DNA of 10,202 bases from Tidjanibacter sp. GTDB taxonomy: Bacteria; Bacteroidota; Bacteroidia; Bacteroidales; Rikenellaceae. Numbering within the stretch: the stretch's first letter is position 1; each line of letters begins with the position of its first letter. The notes beneath the pieces were generated by a model, which did no database searches, had not been told where the DNA came from, and saw nothing but the letters and a program-made list of their open reading frames with translations. The position numbers and the translations under genes were made by a program. The stretch is from positions 1-10,202 of the forward strand of contig JAFNVE010000113.1 of the NCBI GenBank assembly GCA_017379955.1, given 5' to 3'. Positions 1 to 7,119 of this stretch are shown here, piece after piece.

Positions 1-983
1 ACGTGCAGATAGGGCACATTGCGCTCGAAGACACCCGAACAAATCTTCAAAAAGGCGATTCGGTCGCGGTGGTTGGGGTCCATATTTGCGTGAATCTTAA
101 AGACAAAGCCTGTCATCTTAGGCTCCTGAGGCACAACCTCACGGGTCTCAGTCTGCGAGGAGTGAGGGGGAGGTGCAATCTCGATAAAGCAGTCGAGCAA
201 GTCCTTGACACCAAAGTTGTTAACTGCACTACCAAAGAATACGGGAGCCAAGCGACCTGCCAAATACTCCTCCTTATTGAAAGGCTCATAGACACCCTCC
301 ACAAGGGTCAAATCCTCTTTCAGACGGTTGGTATATGGTGCGATGTAGTTGTCAAGTTCGGGGCTGTCGAGGGTGAGTGTCTCGCTCTCGGCAACGGTCT
401 GACGGTCGATAGTCTTGAAGAGCGAGATATTCTCGCGGTAGATGTTATAGACACCCTTGAAGTCGGGGCCACTCGCAATGGGGAACGCCAAAGGTCGCAC
501 AGCAATCTTCAACTCCTCCTCAATCTCGTCGAGCAGGTCGAACGGGTCTTTGCAGGGTCGGTCGAGTTTGTTGACAAAGACCATAACGGGTGTGTTGCGC
601 ATACGGCAGACATTCATCAGTCGGCGGGTCTGGGTCTCAACACCCTTTGCGCCATCGATAACGATGATTACCGAGTCGACAGCCGTCAGTGTGCGGTAGG
701 TATCCTCCGCAAAGTCCTCGTGACCAGGGGTGTCGAGGATGTTAATCTTCACACCGCCATACTCAAACGCCATAACCGAAGTGGCAACCGAGATACCTCT
801 CTGTCGCTCAATCTCCATAAAGTCGGAGGTGGCTGTCTTCTTAATCTTATTGCTCTTCACCGCTCCCGCAACGTGGATAGCACCACCAAAGAGGAGCAGT
901 TTCTCTGTCAAAGTTGTCTTACCCGCATCGGGGTGGCTGATAATCGCAAATGTTCGCCTTCTGGCAATCTCTTTCTCTAGCAT
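1..983 (-). CDS. prfC: Peptide chain release factor 3 (RF3), C-terminus cut by window edge
   Basis: Translational GTPase that recycles RF1/RF2 from the ribosome after peptide release; cytoplasmic. The minus strand is open from the ATG at 983 to the window edge, giving 327 codons of a family usually about 525 residues long. Seen motifs: P-loop SHPDAGKTT at residues 16-24, RGIS at 62-65 (switch I), DTPGHEDF at 84-91 (switch II), NKLD at 138-141 (guanine specificity) and GSAV at 251-254. The stretch [11 protein letters not shown] near residue 301 lies in the beta-barrel domain after the G domain and is typical of RF3 rather than EF-G. The start gives the standard short N-terminus just before the P-loop. 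It lies 25 bp after the nadB stop with A-rich DNA between and no promoter seen, so it is probably co-transcribed with nadB. Identity is secure; only the missing C-terminal domain is unseen. Confidence 0.96.
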   Translation of the reverse strand, partial: MLEKEIARRRTFAIISHPDAGKTTLTEKLLLFGGAIHVAGAVKSNKIKKTATSDFMEIERQRGISVATSVMAFEYGGVKINILDTPGHEDFAEDTYRTLTAVDSVIIVIDGAKGVETQTRRLMNVCRMRNTPVMVFVNKLDRPCKDPFDLLDEIEEELKIAVRPLAFPIASGPDFKGVYNIYRENISLFKTIDRQTVAESETLTLDSPELDNYIAPYTNRLKEDLTLVEGVYEPFNKEEYLAGRLAPVFFGSAVNNFGVKDLLDCFIEIAPPPHSSQTETREVVPQEPKMTGFVFKIHANMDPNHRDRIAFLKICSGVFERNVPYLH

Positions 984-1008
984 TACCTGTTTTTATATGT
1001 TTTATATT

Positions 1009-2589
1009 TTACATCTCGGTATCAAGACCCTTCATCGGGTAGTCAATCGAGTAGTGCAGACCAACGCTCTCGGTCATTGCCTGTGCCTGCTTGATGATGA
1101 GGTAGCCCACCTCAATCAGGTTACGCAACTCGCAGAGGTCTTTGTTGAGTCGGCTCTTCATATAGAGTTCCTCGGTCTCCTTGTAGATAATCTCCAATCG
1201 GCGGAGCGCACGTTCCAGGCGGATGTTCGAGCGCACAATGCCGACATAGTAACTCATAATCTGCTGCATCTCCTTGTAGTTCTGGATGATAAGCACCATC
1301 TCCTCAGTAGCCGTTGTGCCATCATCGTTCCACTCGGGGATACCCTCGCAGTAGGTGAGGCTCTCCAACCTATTGATTGCGTGAGTGGCTGCCTGGTCGG
1401 CATATACCGCAGCCTCGATAAGCGAGTTGGAGGCCAATCGGTTTGCTCCGTGCAGACCTGTGCAGGATGTTTCACCCAGCGCATAGAGGCGACTAATGGT
1501 GCTCTCGCCGTTCAAATCGACCTCCACACCACCACAGCAGTAGTGAGCAGCAGGGGCCACAGGAATCATATCCTTGGTGATATCGATACCAATCGAGAGG
1601 CACTTCTCGTAGATGTTCGGGTACTCGGCAATAATCTCCTCAGCGGGCTTGTGGGTAATATCGAGGTAGAGATACTCGCAACCGTGAATCTTCATCTCGT
1701 GGTCCATCGAGCGAGCCACCACATCACGCGGTGCGAGCGAACCCATCGGGTGATACTTGTGCATAAACTCCTCGCCTGTGTGCAGTCGCAGGATACCGCC
1801 AAAGCCACGCATAGCCTCCGTAATCAGGAAAGCGGGTCGCTCATTGGGATTGTAGAGAGCTGTGGGGTGGAATTGGATGTACTGCATATTCTTCACCGCA
1901 CCCTTTGCTCGGTGTACCATAGCGATACCGTCACCCGTTGCAACGTGGGGATTGGTAGTTGTGTGGTAGATGTTGCCCACACCACCCGTAGCCAGAACGG
2001 TTACCTTCGAAAGGATAGTAATCACCTGCTCACGCTTCTCGTCAAAGACGTATGCACCATAGCACTCAATGCCCTCGGTGCGCTTGTTCACCTCCTGACC
2101 CAGGTGGTGCTGGGTAAGCAAGTCGACAGCAAAGTGGTGTTCGAGGATATCGATATTGCGGTGACGCTTCACCTTGCTCACCAGAGCACGCTCAATCTCC
2201 GCACCTGTGAGGTCCTTGTGGTGGAGTATTCGGTGTTCGCTGTGGCCACCCTCGCGGTGGAGTGAGTACTTACCCTCGGGGGTCTTATCGAATCGTGTTC
2301 CCCAACGGATAAGGTCTTTAATCAGCTCCGGTGCTCGACGCACAACAAGTTCAACAGCAGGCAGTTCGCATTTACCAGCACCTGCAACGAGAGTATCCTC
2401 AATGTGTTTGTCGAAAGTGTCGGGCGGATAGGTAACACAGCAGATGCCACCCTGGGCATACTTGGTATTACACTCGTTCATCTCACCCTTGGTGACGATT
2501 GTGACGTGTCCCTTTTCGGCTGCTTTGAGCGCGAAACTAAGGCCTGCAACGCCACTACCAATGACTAAAAAGTCGCTCTTGATAACCAT
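1009..2589 (-). CDS. nadB: L-aspartate oxidase
   Basis: FAD-dependent oxidation of L-aspartate to iminoaspartate, the first step of de novo NAD synthesis; NadA then makes quinolinate. The protein has 526 residues, normal for NadB. Seen: dinucleotide-binding GSGVAG at 11-16; NTKYAQGGI at 41-49; HREGGHSEHR at 111-120, the active-site signature; QFHPT at 239-243; APRDVVARS at 286-294 with the catalytic-type Arg; AAHYCCGG at 347-354 with the conserved His; GLHGANRLASNSL at 378-390 (FAD binding). The C-terminal helical domain is complete. These motifs favour NadB over succinate dehydrogenase or fumarate reductase flavoproteins, as does the lack of neighbouring iron-sulfur and membrane subunit genes. 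nadA and nadC are not in the window. A -7 promoter box lies 29 bp upstream of the ATG, and prfC follows after 25 bp. Confidence 0.97.
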   Translation of the reverse strand: MVIKSDFLVIGSGVAGLSFALKAAEKGHVTIVTKGEMNECNTKYAQGGICCVTYPPDTFDKHIEDTLVAGAGKCELPAVELVVRRAPELIKDLIRWGTRFDKTPEGKYSLHREGGHSEHRILHHKDLTGAEIERALVSKVKRHRNIDILEHHFAVDLLTQHHLGQEVNKRTEGIECYGAYVFDEKREQVITILSKVTVLATGGVGNIYHTTTNPHVATGDGIAMVHRAKGAVKNMQYIQFHPTALYNPNERPAFLITEAMRGFGGILRLHTGEEFMHKYHPMGSLAPRDVVARSMDHEMKIHGCEYLYLDITHKPAEEIIAEYPNIYEKCLSIGIDITKDMIPVAPAAHYCCGGVEVDLNGESTISRLYALGETSCTGLHGANRLASNSLIEAAVYADQAATHAINRLESLTYCEGIPEWNDDGTTATEEMVLIIQNYKEMQQIMSYYVGIVRSNIRLERALRRLEIIYKETEELYMKSRLNKDLCELRNLIEVGYLIIKQAQAMTESVGLHYSIDYPMKGLDTEM

Positions 2590-2618
2590 AATCGGTCGGT
2601 CGTTTAGTTAACTTGGCA

Positions 2619-2626
2619 CAAAGATA
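2619..2626 (-). promoter_or_regulatory. Bacteroidota-type -7 promoter box for nadB
   Basis: The minus strand reads TATCTTTG, a full match to the Bacteroidota -7 consensus TAnnTTTG, 29 bp before the nadB ATG. I do not see a convincing TTTG -33 element upstream. Its placement after the hairpin that follows prmA supports a separate nadB-prfC transcript. Confidence 0.6.
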
Positions 2627-2664
2627 GTGTTTTTTATGCTATTAGAGCCCACTCTGAGGCCCTT

Positions 2665-2683
2665 TTTTACCCAAAGGGTAAAA
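2665..2683 (-). terminator. Perfect hairpin just after prmA, possible terminator
   Basis: TTTTACCC and GGGTAAAA form a perfect 8-bp stem with a 3-base loop, beginning 4 bases beyond the prmA stop codon. The minus strand has no clear T-run after the stem (it reads on into AAGGG), so it is not a textbook intrinsic terminator. It may still end or protect the prmA mRNA. No gene on the plus strand would use it. Confidence 0.45.
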
Positions 2684-2687
2684 CTCT

Positions 2688-3521
2688 CTATCCACGAAAG
2701 GCGATTGCCACCCAGCCGTCGCTCTCTTTTTGGGCAATCGGCACAATGCCATACTCGGCAGCAGCCTCAGTAATGGTTGCCACATCGCTCTCCAAAAAGC
2801 CACTCATACAGAGCAGACCACCCTCCGCCAAGCGAGCGCGATAGTGAGGCAGATCGTGAAGCAGGATGTTGAGATTTATATTCGCCAGCACCACATCAAA
2901 CTTCTGCTCAGCCACACTCTCCACCGTTCCGACAAGCGAGGTAACCCTCTCCGAAACGCCATTTAGAGCGCAGTTGTCGGCACAATTCTCGGCTGCCCAA
3001 TCATCAATATCTACAGCCACAACACTCTCTGCGCCAAGCCCTACGGCCACAATCGACAACACTCCCGTACCGCAACCGACATCCAACACACTCTTACCCG
3101 CAAGGCTCTGCTCAAAGAGGTGACGAATCATCAGTCGGGTGGTCTGGTGGTGACCCGTGCCGAACGACATCTTGGGCACAATCAGCACATCCAACCCCAC
3201 TTCGGGTGCAGGGTGCGAGGGGGTGCGAACGGTGCAGAGGTCGTCAATCGCGATAGGCTCAAAATCTGCCTCCCAGGTTGCATTCCAATCCTCTTTCTCG
3301 ATGCGGGCACTACTCCACTCCTCAACCTGTTGCTCAGCCAAGATAGCCTCAACCGACTCACTGACAGACAAATACTCCTCCTCGGGGGCATAGGCTTTCA
3401 GACATCCATCTTCGGTCAGGAAGGTGTCAAACGGAAACTCCGAGAGCCACGCAGTAAGGATATCGGCCTGCTCATCTGGCTCGGGTGCTGTGAGTGGAAT
3501 TGAAAGTTCGATGTAGTACAT
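2688..3521 (-). CDS. prmA: Ribosomal protein L11 methyltransferase
   Basis: S-adenosylmethionine-dependent methyltransferase that methylates amino groups of ribosomal protein L11; cytoplasmic. The protein has 277 residues, close to the family norm of about 280-300. Seen: an N-terminal substrate-recognition region (about 1-95) opening MYYIELSI; the PrmA signature KMSFGTGHHQTT at 117-128; SAM-binding motif I LDVGCGTGVLSI at 146-157; the acidic VAVDID at 168-173; and ANINLNIL at 213-220, matching the family's N-x-N motif. The ATG at 3521 is chosen because the protein then begins with the family's first beta-strand. The ATG at 3608 would add 29 residues of unrelated composition and would overlap the divergent xerD start. 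A -7-like box TATCTTTA lies 28 bp upstream. The gene ends in TAG and is followed by a perfect hairpin. Confidence 0.95.
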   Translation of the reverse strand: MYYIELSIPLTAPEPDEQADILTAWLSEFPFDTFLTEDGCLKAYAPEEEYLSVSESVEAILAEQQVEEWSSARIEKEDWNATWEADFEPIAIDDLCTVRTPSHPAPEVGLDVLIVPKMSFGTGHHQTTRLMIRHLFEQSLAGKSVLDVGCGTGVLSIVAVGLGAESVVAVDIDDWAAENCADNCALNGVSERVTSLVGTVESVAEQKFDVVLANINLNILLHDLPHYRARLAEGGLLCMSGFLESDVATITEAAAEYGIVPIAQKESDGWVAIAFRG

Positions 3522-3549
3522 ATCTCTTTTTTTTTGTAATTTAGCACCG

Positions 3550-3557
3550 TAAAGATA
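3550..3557 (-). promoter_or_regulatory. Probable -7 promoter box for prmA
   Basis: The minus strand reads TATCTTTA, seven of eight positions of the type seen upstream of nadB, with the final G of TAnnTTTG replaced by A. It lies 28 bp before the prmA ATG and 2 bp from the opposing xerD -7 box, so the two promoters would be back to back. A convincing -33 element is not seen. Confidence 0.4.
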
Positions 3558-3559
3558 AC

Positions 3560-3567
3560 TATTTTTG
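3560..3567 (+). promoter_or_regulatory. Bacteroidota-type -7 promoter box for xerD
   Basis: TATTTTTG matches TAnnTTTG and lies only 7 bases before the xerD ATG at 3575. A TTTG at 3533-3536 could be the -33 element, though its spacing of 23 bp is long. If this box is used, transcription would start within a few bases of the ATG, giving a leaderless or nearly leaderless mRNA. Confidence 0.5.
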
Positions 3568-3574
3568 GGTAAAG

Positions 3575-4519
3575 ATGAGCACTGCTGAGAAGAGTTGGAG
3601 CGAGGCACTGAAAAATTTCAGTCGTCATCTGCGTATGGAGCGCGCTTTGGCACGCAACACCGCCTCGGCATATCTGAGTGACTTGGAGGATTTTGCTCGT
3701 TTTGTGGCCGACAATCACCCCACCCTGACACCAGAGCAGGTAACCACAGAGCATATCCGTGGCTACATACTCGACCTCGGAGCGCGTGTGGCAGACGAGC
3801 AGACAGGAACGACCTATACCGCTACAAGTCAGAGCCGTAGGCTTAGCAGTCTGCGTAGTTTCTTCCACCTGCTACTCATCGAAAACCGTATCACCGAGAA
3901 TCCCACCGAGCAAATCGAGGGGCCAAAGATTGGGCGTTATCTGCCCGATGTACTCTCCCCCGAGGAGGTAGAGGCGATAATCGAGGCCACAGCCCACACA
4001 GGCAAGCAGGCAACCCGCAACCGAGCCATCGTGGAGATGCTCTACGGTTGTGGTCTGCGCGTATCGGAACTCACAACACTACGAATCTCCGACCTCTTTT
4101 TCAAGGAGGAGTTGGTGCGTGTCGCCGAGGGTAAGGGTGGCAAACTGCGCTGGGTACCCATCAACAAGCAGGCTATGCGTTGTGTGGAGGAGTGGCTCAC
4201 AGAACGTTCCTCAATAGAGATTTTTGCTCAGTTTAGCGATAGGGTGTTTGTCAACTATCAGGGTAAGGGGCTATCACGCCAAAGCGTATTTAAGATGGTG
4301 CGCAAGGCGGCACTCATTGCTGGAGTGACCAAAGAACTCAGCCCGCACTCGTTCCGACATAGTTTCGCAACCCACCTTTTAGAGGGGGGAGCAAGCATCC
4401 GCCAAGTGCAGGAGATGTTGGGGCATAGCAGTCTGAATACCACAGAGATATACACCCACTTAGATAGCCACCGATTGGCTCAGACGATAGACCAATTTCA
4501 CCCTCTGCGCAAGGAGTAG
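3575..4519 (+). CDS. xerD: Site-specific tyrosine recombinase XerD
   Basis: Tyrosine recombinase that acts with a partner Xer protein at dif to resolve chromosome dimers; cytoplasmic and DNA-binding. The protein has 314 residues. The N-terminal SAM-like DNA-binding domain (about 6-105) opens with the family pattern FSRHLRMERALARNT at 15-29. The catalytic domain follows, with the full set R162 (GLRVSEL), K187 (EGKGGK), H258 and R261 (PHSFRHSFATHLL), H284 (LGHSS) and Tyr nucleophile Y293 (IYTHLD). The four C-terminal catalytic residues keep E. coli XerD spacing, shifted by 14. The start is supported because the conserved N-terminal helix begins within a few residues of it. It diverges from prmA and converges on nhaC with 2 bp between stops. 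XerC cannot be excluded by eye, but the housekeeping setting and lack of mobile-element genes argue against a phage or transposon integrase. Confidence 0.9.
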   Translation: MSTAEKSWSEALKNFSRHLRMERALARNTASAYLSDLEDFARFVADNHPTLTPEQVTTEHIRGYILDLGARVADEQTGTTYTATSQSRRLSSLRSFFHLLLIENRITENPTEQIEGPKIGRYLPDVLSPEEVEAIIEATAHTGKQATRNRAIVEMLYGCGLRVSELTTLRISDLFFKEELVRVAEGKGGKLRWVPINKQAMRCVEEWLTERSSIEIFAQFSDRVFVNYQGKGLSRQSVFKMVRKAALIAGVTKELSPHSFRHSFATHLLEGGASIRQVQEMLGHSSLNTTEIYTHLDSHRLAQTIDQFHPLRKE

Positions 4520-4521
4520 CC

Positions 4522-5817
4522 CTATCGGGTAGAGCGCGGGAATTGGAAGAGAATCGAGAGCAGCACCATACCACCCAGCAACATAGGATAGTAGAGGCAA
4601 GGGATAATCTCCAAGGGGCTGATACCCGCCAATCCTGCCGCCATAAGTACCTGAGCACCATAGGGCAACAGACCCTGCACACAGCAGGAGGAGATATCCA
4701 TCAGCGAGGCCGTCTTGCGTGGTGGGATAGAGTATCGCTCCGAGAGCCTCTTAGCCACCGAGCCGGTAGTGATAATTGCAATCGTGTTGTTTGCCGTGCA
4801 GATATTGGTGAGCGCGGTGAGCAACGACACAACACACTCCGCACCACGACGAGTGCGAATACGAGCACCCAGCGAGGAGATAAGGAAGTCGAAACCGCCC
4901 AAATTCTTGACAATATTCATCAATCCACCCGCAAGGAGGCTAATCAGGATAATCTCATACATCGAGCCTACGCCATCGGTAAAGGCAGTTGCAATGCCGA
5001 GCAGGTCGAACGAGCCACCAAACAGACCAATCGTAACCGCCAAGAGAATACCCGTAAGCAGTACAATCAGCACATTAAGCCCCGTCAGAGCCAAGCCGAT
5101 AACCACCAGATAGGGCAACATACGATACCACTCGGCACTCGCCGCAACACTCGACACATCGGCACTACCCAACTGATTACCAAAGAGATATATACACAGC
5201 GTAGCGATAGCCGCAGGGAGAACAATCAGGAAGTTGGTGCGGAACTTGTCACTCATCTTACACCCCTGACTCTGAGTAGCGGCAATAGTAGTGTCGGAGA
5301 TAAACGAGAGGTTGTCGCCAAAGAAAGCACCACCCACAACGACCGAAATCAGCCACCCCACCTCGCATCCGAGTTGTGTAGCCATAGCCGTAACCATAGG
5401 TGCAAGAGCCACGATAGTACCCACCGAGGTACCTATCGCCAGCGACACAAAGCAGGAGGCAACAAAGATACCGGCAGGCAGAAACTGAGCAGGCACAGCA
5501 CGCAGAGTGAGCGACACGATAGCATCTGCCGCACCCATAGCCTTGGCAGTAGCGGCAAAGATACCTGCGATGCAGAAAATCCACACCATATACATAATAT
5601 CGCGGTGTGCCGCACCCGCCGAGAAGAGGTCGATGCGCTCACGCATACTCTTTCTGCGCAGGAGGCTGAGGCCGTAGATAGCCGCCACGATAAAAGCCAC
5701 CGCAATAGGGATAGCATAGAAATCGCCCAAAACGAGCGAGCCAACCATATAGACCACCAGCAACACCACAACGGGCGAGAGTGCCAGCAGGCCTCTTTTT
5801 GTACCAATCTTATCCAT
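4522..5817 (-). CDS. nhaC: NhaC-family Na+/H+ antiporter
   Basis: Inner-membrane secondary transporter expected to exchange Na+ for H+, for pH and sodium balance. The 431-residue product is strongly hydrophobic, with roughly ten to twelve membrane segments (for example 12-30, 34-52, 74-92, 114-126, 154-168, 194-212, 234-266, 286-302, 328-350, 404-424). Family motifs seen: GTSVGTIVALAP at 129-140, GAFFGDNLSFISDTTIAAT at 163-181 (the NhaC signature with conserved acidic residues), TANNTIAII at 341-349 and DISSCCVQGLLPYGAQ at 374-389. It is slightly shorter than many NhaC proteins (about 450-480). The ATG at 5817 follows a purine-rich stretch (gttttacgaaag). It lies 30 bp after the TagF-like gene on the same strand with no promoter seen between, so read-through is likely. 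Substrate (Na+/H+ versus malate/lactate exchange, as in the related MleN) is not settled. Confidence 0.9.
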   Translation of the reverse strand: MDKIGTKRGLLALSPVVVLLVVYMVGSLVLGDFYAIPIAVAFIVAAIYGLSLLRRKSMRERIDLFSAGAAHRDIMYMVWIFCIAGIFAATAKAMGAADAIVSLTLRAVPAQFLPAGIFVASCFVSLAIGTSVGTIVALAPMVTAMATQLGCEVGWLISVVVGGAFFGDNLSFISDTTIAATQSQGCKMSDKFRTNFLIVLPAAIATLCIYLFGNQLGSADVSSVAASAEWYRMLPYLVVIGLALTGLNVLIVLLTGILLAVTIGLFGGSFDLLGIATAFTDGVGSMYEIILISLLAGGLMNIVKNLGGFDFLISSLGARIRTRRGAECVVSLLTALTNICTANNTIAIITTGSVAKRLSERYSIPPRKTASLMDISSCCVQGLLPYGAQVLMAAGLAGISPLEIIPCLYYPMLLGGMVLLSILFQFPRSTR

Positions 5818-5847
5818 CTTTCGTAAAACCTTTCCTAACCTGAACTT

Positions 5848-7044
5848 CTATTTCAAACGATGCTCTCGCATCCACTCGGCAATATGTTTCGAGGCATTGC
5901 CATCCTCAACCAAACCCACCTTCTCGTCAAAGAATTTCTGCGTACTTACCTTATACCTCTCCTCATCGAAGGAGTCGATTATCTCAATGAGTTCCTGCTG
6001 ATTGCGTGCAAGCGGGAAAGGTAATTCGTCAAATTTATAGTAGTAGCCTCGGTCGTACTGCTCAACATCCGTAGCGTACAAAAGGCAGGGTTTCAGCCCC
6101 ATAGAGTAGTCGAACATCGAACTCGAATAGTCGGTGATGAGCATATCCACAACACACAGCAACTCCTGCATATCGGGATAGAGGGTAACATCAATCACCT
6201 CCTTGGCATTGAGCAGAGGAGTAGTGTCGACCTTGCCGATAAGATTGGGATGTAGCCTTAGCAGAACGGTAACTCCCGCACCACCATACAGCCTCTGCAA
6301 GTGAGGAACTACCTCGCTCCAATCAATCGAGTATGGCTCTATGGAGTGGTTACGGCGGAACGTAGGGGCATACATAACTATACGATTATCAGCGGGTATA
6401 GAGTATCGCTCGCAAAGCCCACGGCGCAGGTGCTTGTGAGTTTCCGTGTCGAAAAAGATATCATTGCGGGGGATACCTCGCTCCAAAATCTCGCCCTTGT
6501 ACCAGAACTTCTCTTCGAGCAGTTTGGTCTGAGCCTTGCACCCCGAAATCATCAGGTCGCACACTCGGGAGTCAAGGCGTGCCTTGATAAGATAGGAGAG
6601 GCCAATCTGCTTCTGGGCATCCTTCTCAATCTTTTTCAGTGCAACACCTCCGTGCCACAACATCAGATACTTCTGCCCCGGGCGTTTGTGCCAATAGATG
6701 TGGTATGGGTCGGTGCGAAGGTTGGTAATCAGATACTCAGCACTATTGACCAAGAGGAAATATCGCCACGAACGAAACTTCACGGACTTCATACGGCTGT
6801 CCATACGCGAGCCATATTTCTCCTTGCGATAGACCCAGAAAATCTCATATTCCTCGCCACTATCCAACAGATACTCACTCAGATAGCGAGGATTACAACC
6901 ATACTGCTTGAAGTTATACGCCCAGCACATCACCCTACCCTTGCGCACAGGGACAAATGGGCGCACAAGGAGCGAGAGGATGTTACCAAACACCTTCACC
7001 AATCTGCTCAGCAGCCACGCTATTGCCTCACCTACTCTTTTCAT
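5848..7044 (-). CDS. CDP-glycerol glycerophosphotransferase family protein (TagF/TagB-like)
   Basis: Predicted GT-B-fold enzyme that transfers a polyol-phosphate or related group from a CDP-activated donor to a growing surface polymer, probably at the inner face of the membrane. From the ATG at 7044 it has 398 residues, close to the size of the catalytic domain alone. Seen: a basic and hydrophobic N-terminus (about 1-35) that could attach to the membrane; MLWHGGVALKKI at 128-139, matching the family WHG...KK motif; GIPRND at 190-195; YAPTFR at 225-230; LRLHP at 262-266; LITDYSSSMFDY at 302-313, the donor-binding signature. The start at 7044 is preferred because an ATG at 7221 would run through the start of the divergent glycosyltransferase; a full -7 box lies 19 bp upstream. 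Stop codon TAG; nhaC follows after 30 bp. Donor and acceptor (glycerol-P, ribitol-P or other) cannot be told from sequence. Confidence 0.87.
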   Translation of the reverse strand: MKRVGEAIAWLLSRLVKVFGNILSLLVRPFVPVRKGRVMCWAYNFKQYGCNPRYLSEYLLDSGEEYEIFWVYRKEKYGSRMDSRMKSVKFRSWRYFLLVNSAEYLITNLRTDPYHIYWHKRPGQKYLMLWHGGVALKKIEKDAQKQIGLSYLIKARLDSRVCDLMISGCKAQTKLLEEKFWYKGEILERGIPRNDIFFDTETHKHLRRGLCERYSIPADNRIVMYAPTFRRNHSIEPYSIDWSEVVPHLQRLYGGAGVTVLLRLHPNLIGKVDTTPLLNAKEVIDVTLYPDMQELLCVVDMLITDYSSSMFDYSMGLKPCLLYATDVEQYDRGYYYKFDELPFPLARNQQELIEIIDSFDEERYKVSTQKFFDEKVGLVEDGNASKHIAEWMREHRLK

Positions 7045-7063
7045 TATCTGCGATAGTTTGGCG

Positions 7064-7071
7064 CAAAGATA
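7064..7071 (-). promoter_or_regulatory. Bacteroidota-type -7 promoter box for the TagF-like gene
   Basis: The minus strand reads TATCTTTG, a full match to TAnnTTTG and identical to the nadB box, 19 bp before the ATG at 7044. No clear TTTG -33 element is seen. It diverges from the glycosyltransferase promoter within a 75-bp intergenic gap. Confidence 0.6.
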
Positions 7072-7094
7072 CTGATTTATTGGGGAAAAATATA

Positions 7095-7102
7095 TACTTT
7101 TG
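7095..7102 (+). promoter_or_regulatory. Bacteroidota-type -7 promoter box for the family 2 glycosyltransferase
   Basis: TACTTTTG matches TAnnTTTG and lies 17 bp before the ATG at 7120. The DNA between the two divergent boxes is AT-rich. A -33 element is not convincing. Confidence 0.55.
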
Positions 7103-7119
7103 CACCAACATTTGAGCTT

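Noticed and set aside
3..980. Long plus-strand open frame of 325 codons opposite prfC
   Set aside because: It is the antisense shadow of the RF3 gene, which shows all GTPase motifs on the minus strand; the plus-strand product resembles nothing I know.
730..2265. Long plus-strand open frame of 511 codons opposite nadB
   Set aside because: Antisense shadow of nadB, which has complete flavoprotein motifs; the product runs across two unrelated genes with no recognisable domain.
3522..3608. Longer start for prmA at 3608
   Set aside because: The added 29 residues are unlike the family and would overlap the xerD start; MYYIELSI from 3521 matches the usual PrmA N-terminus.
3575..4519. xerD as the integrase of a mobile element or the capsule-switching recombinase
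   Set aside because: The protein keeps XerD length and catalytic spacing and sits among housekeeping genes; no att-like repeats, tRNA or mobilisation genes are seen.
4543..5826. 427-codon plus-strand frame opposite nhaC
   Set aside because: Its product is highly hydrophilic and rich in His, Arg, Gln and Thr, as expected from reading a membrane-protein gene backwards; nhaC motifs are clear on the minus strand.
7061..7105. Invertible promoter, as in Bacteroides capsule phase variation
   Set aside because: GCGCAAAGATA and the reverse complement of TACTTTTGCAC match at only 8 of 11 positions, and this is explained by two opposing -7 boxes; no longer inverted repeats flank the segment.
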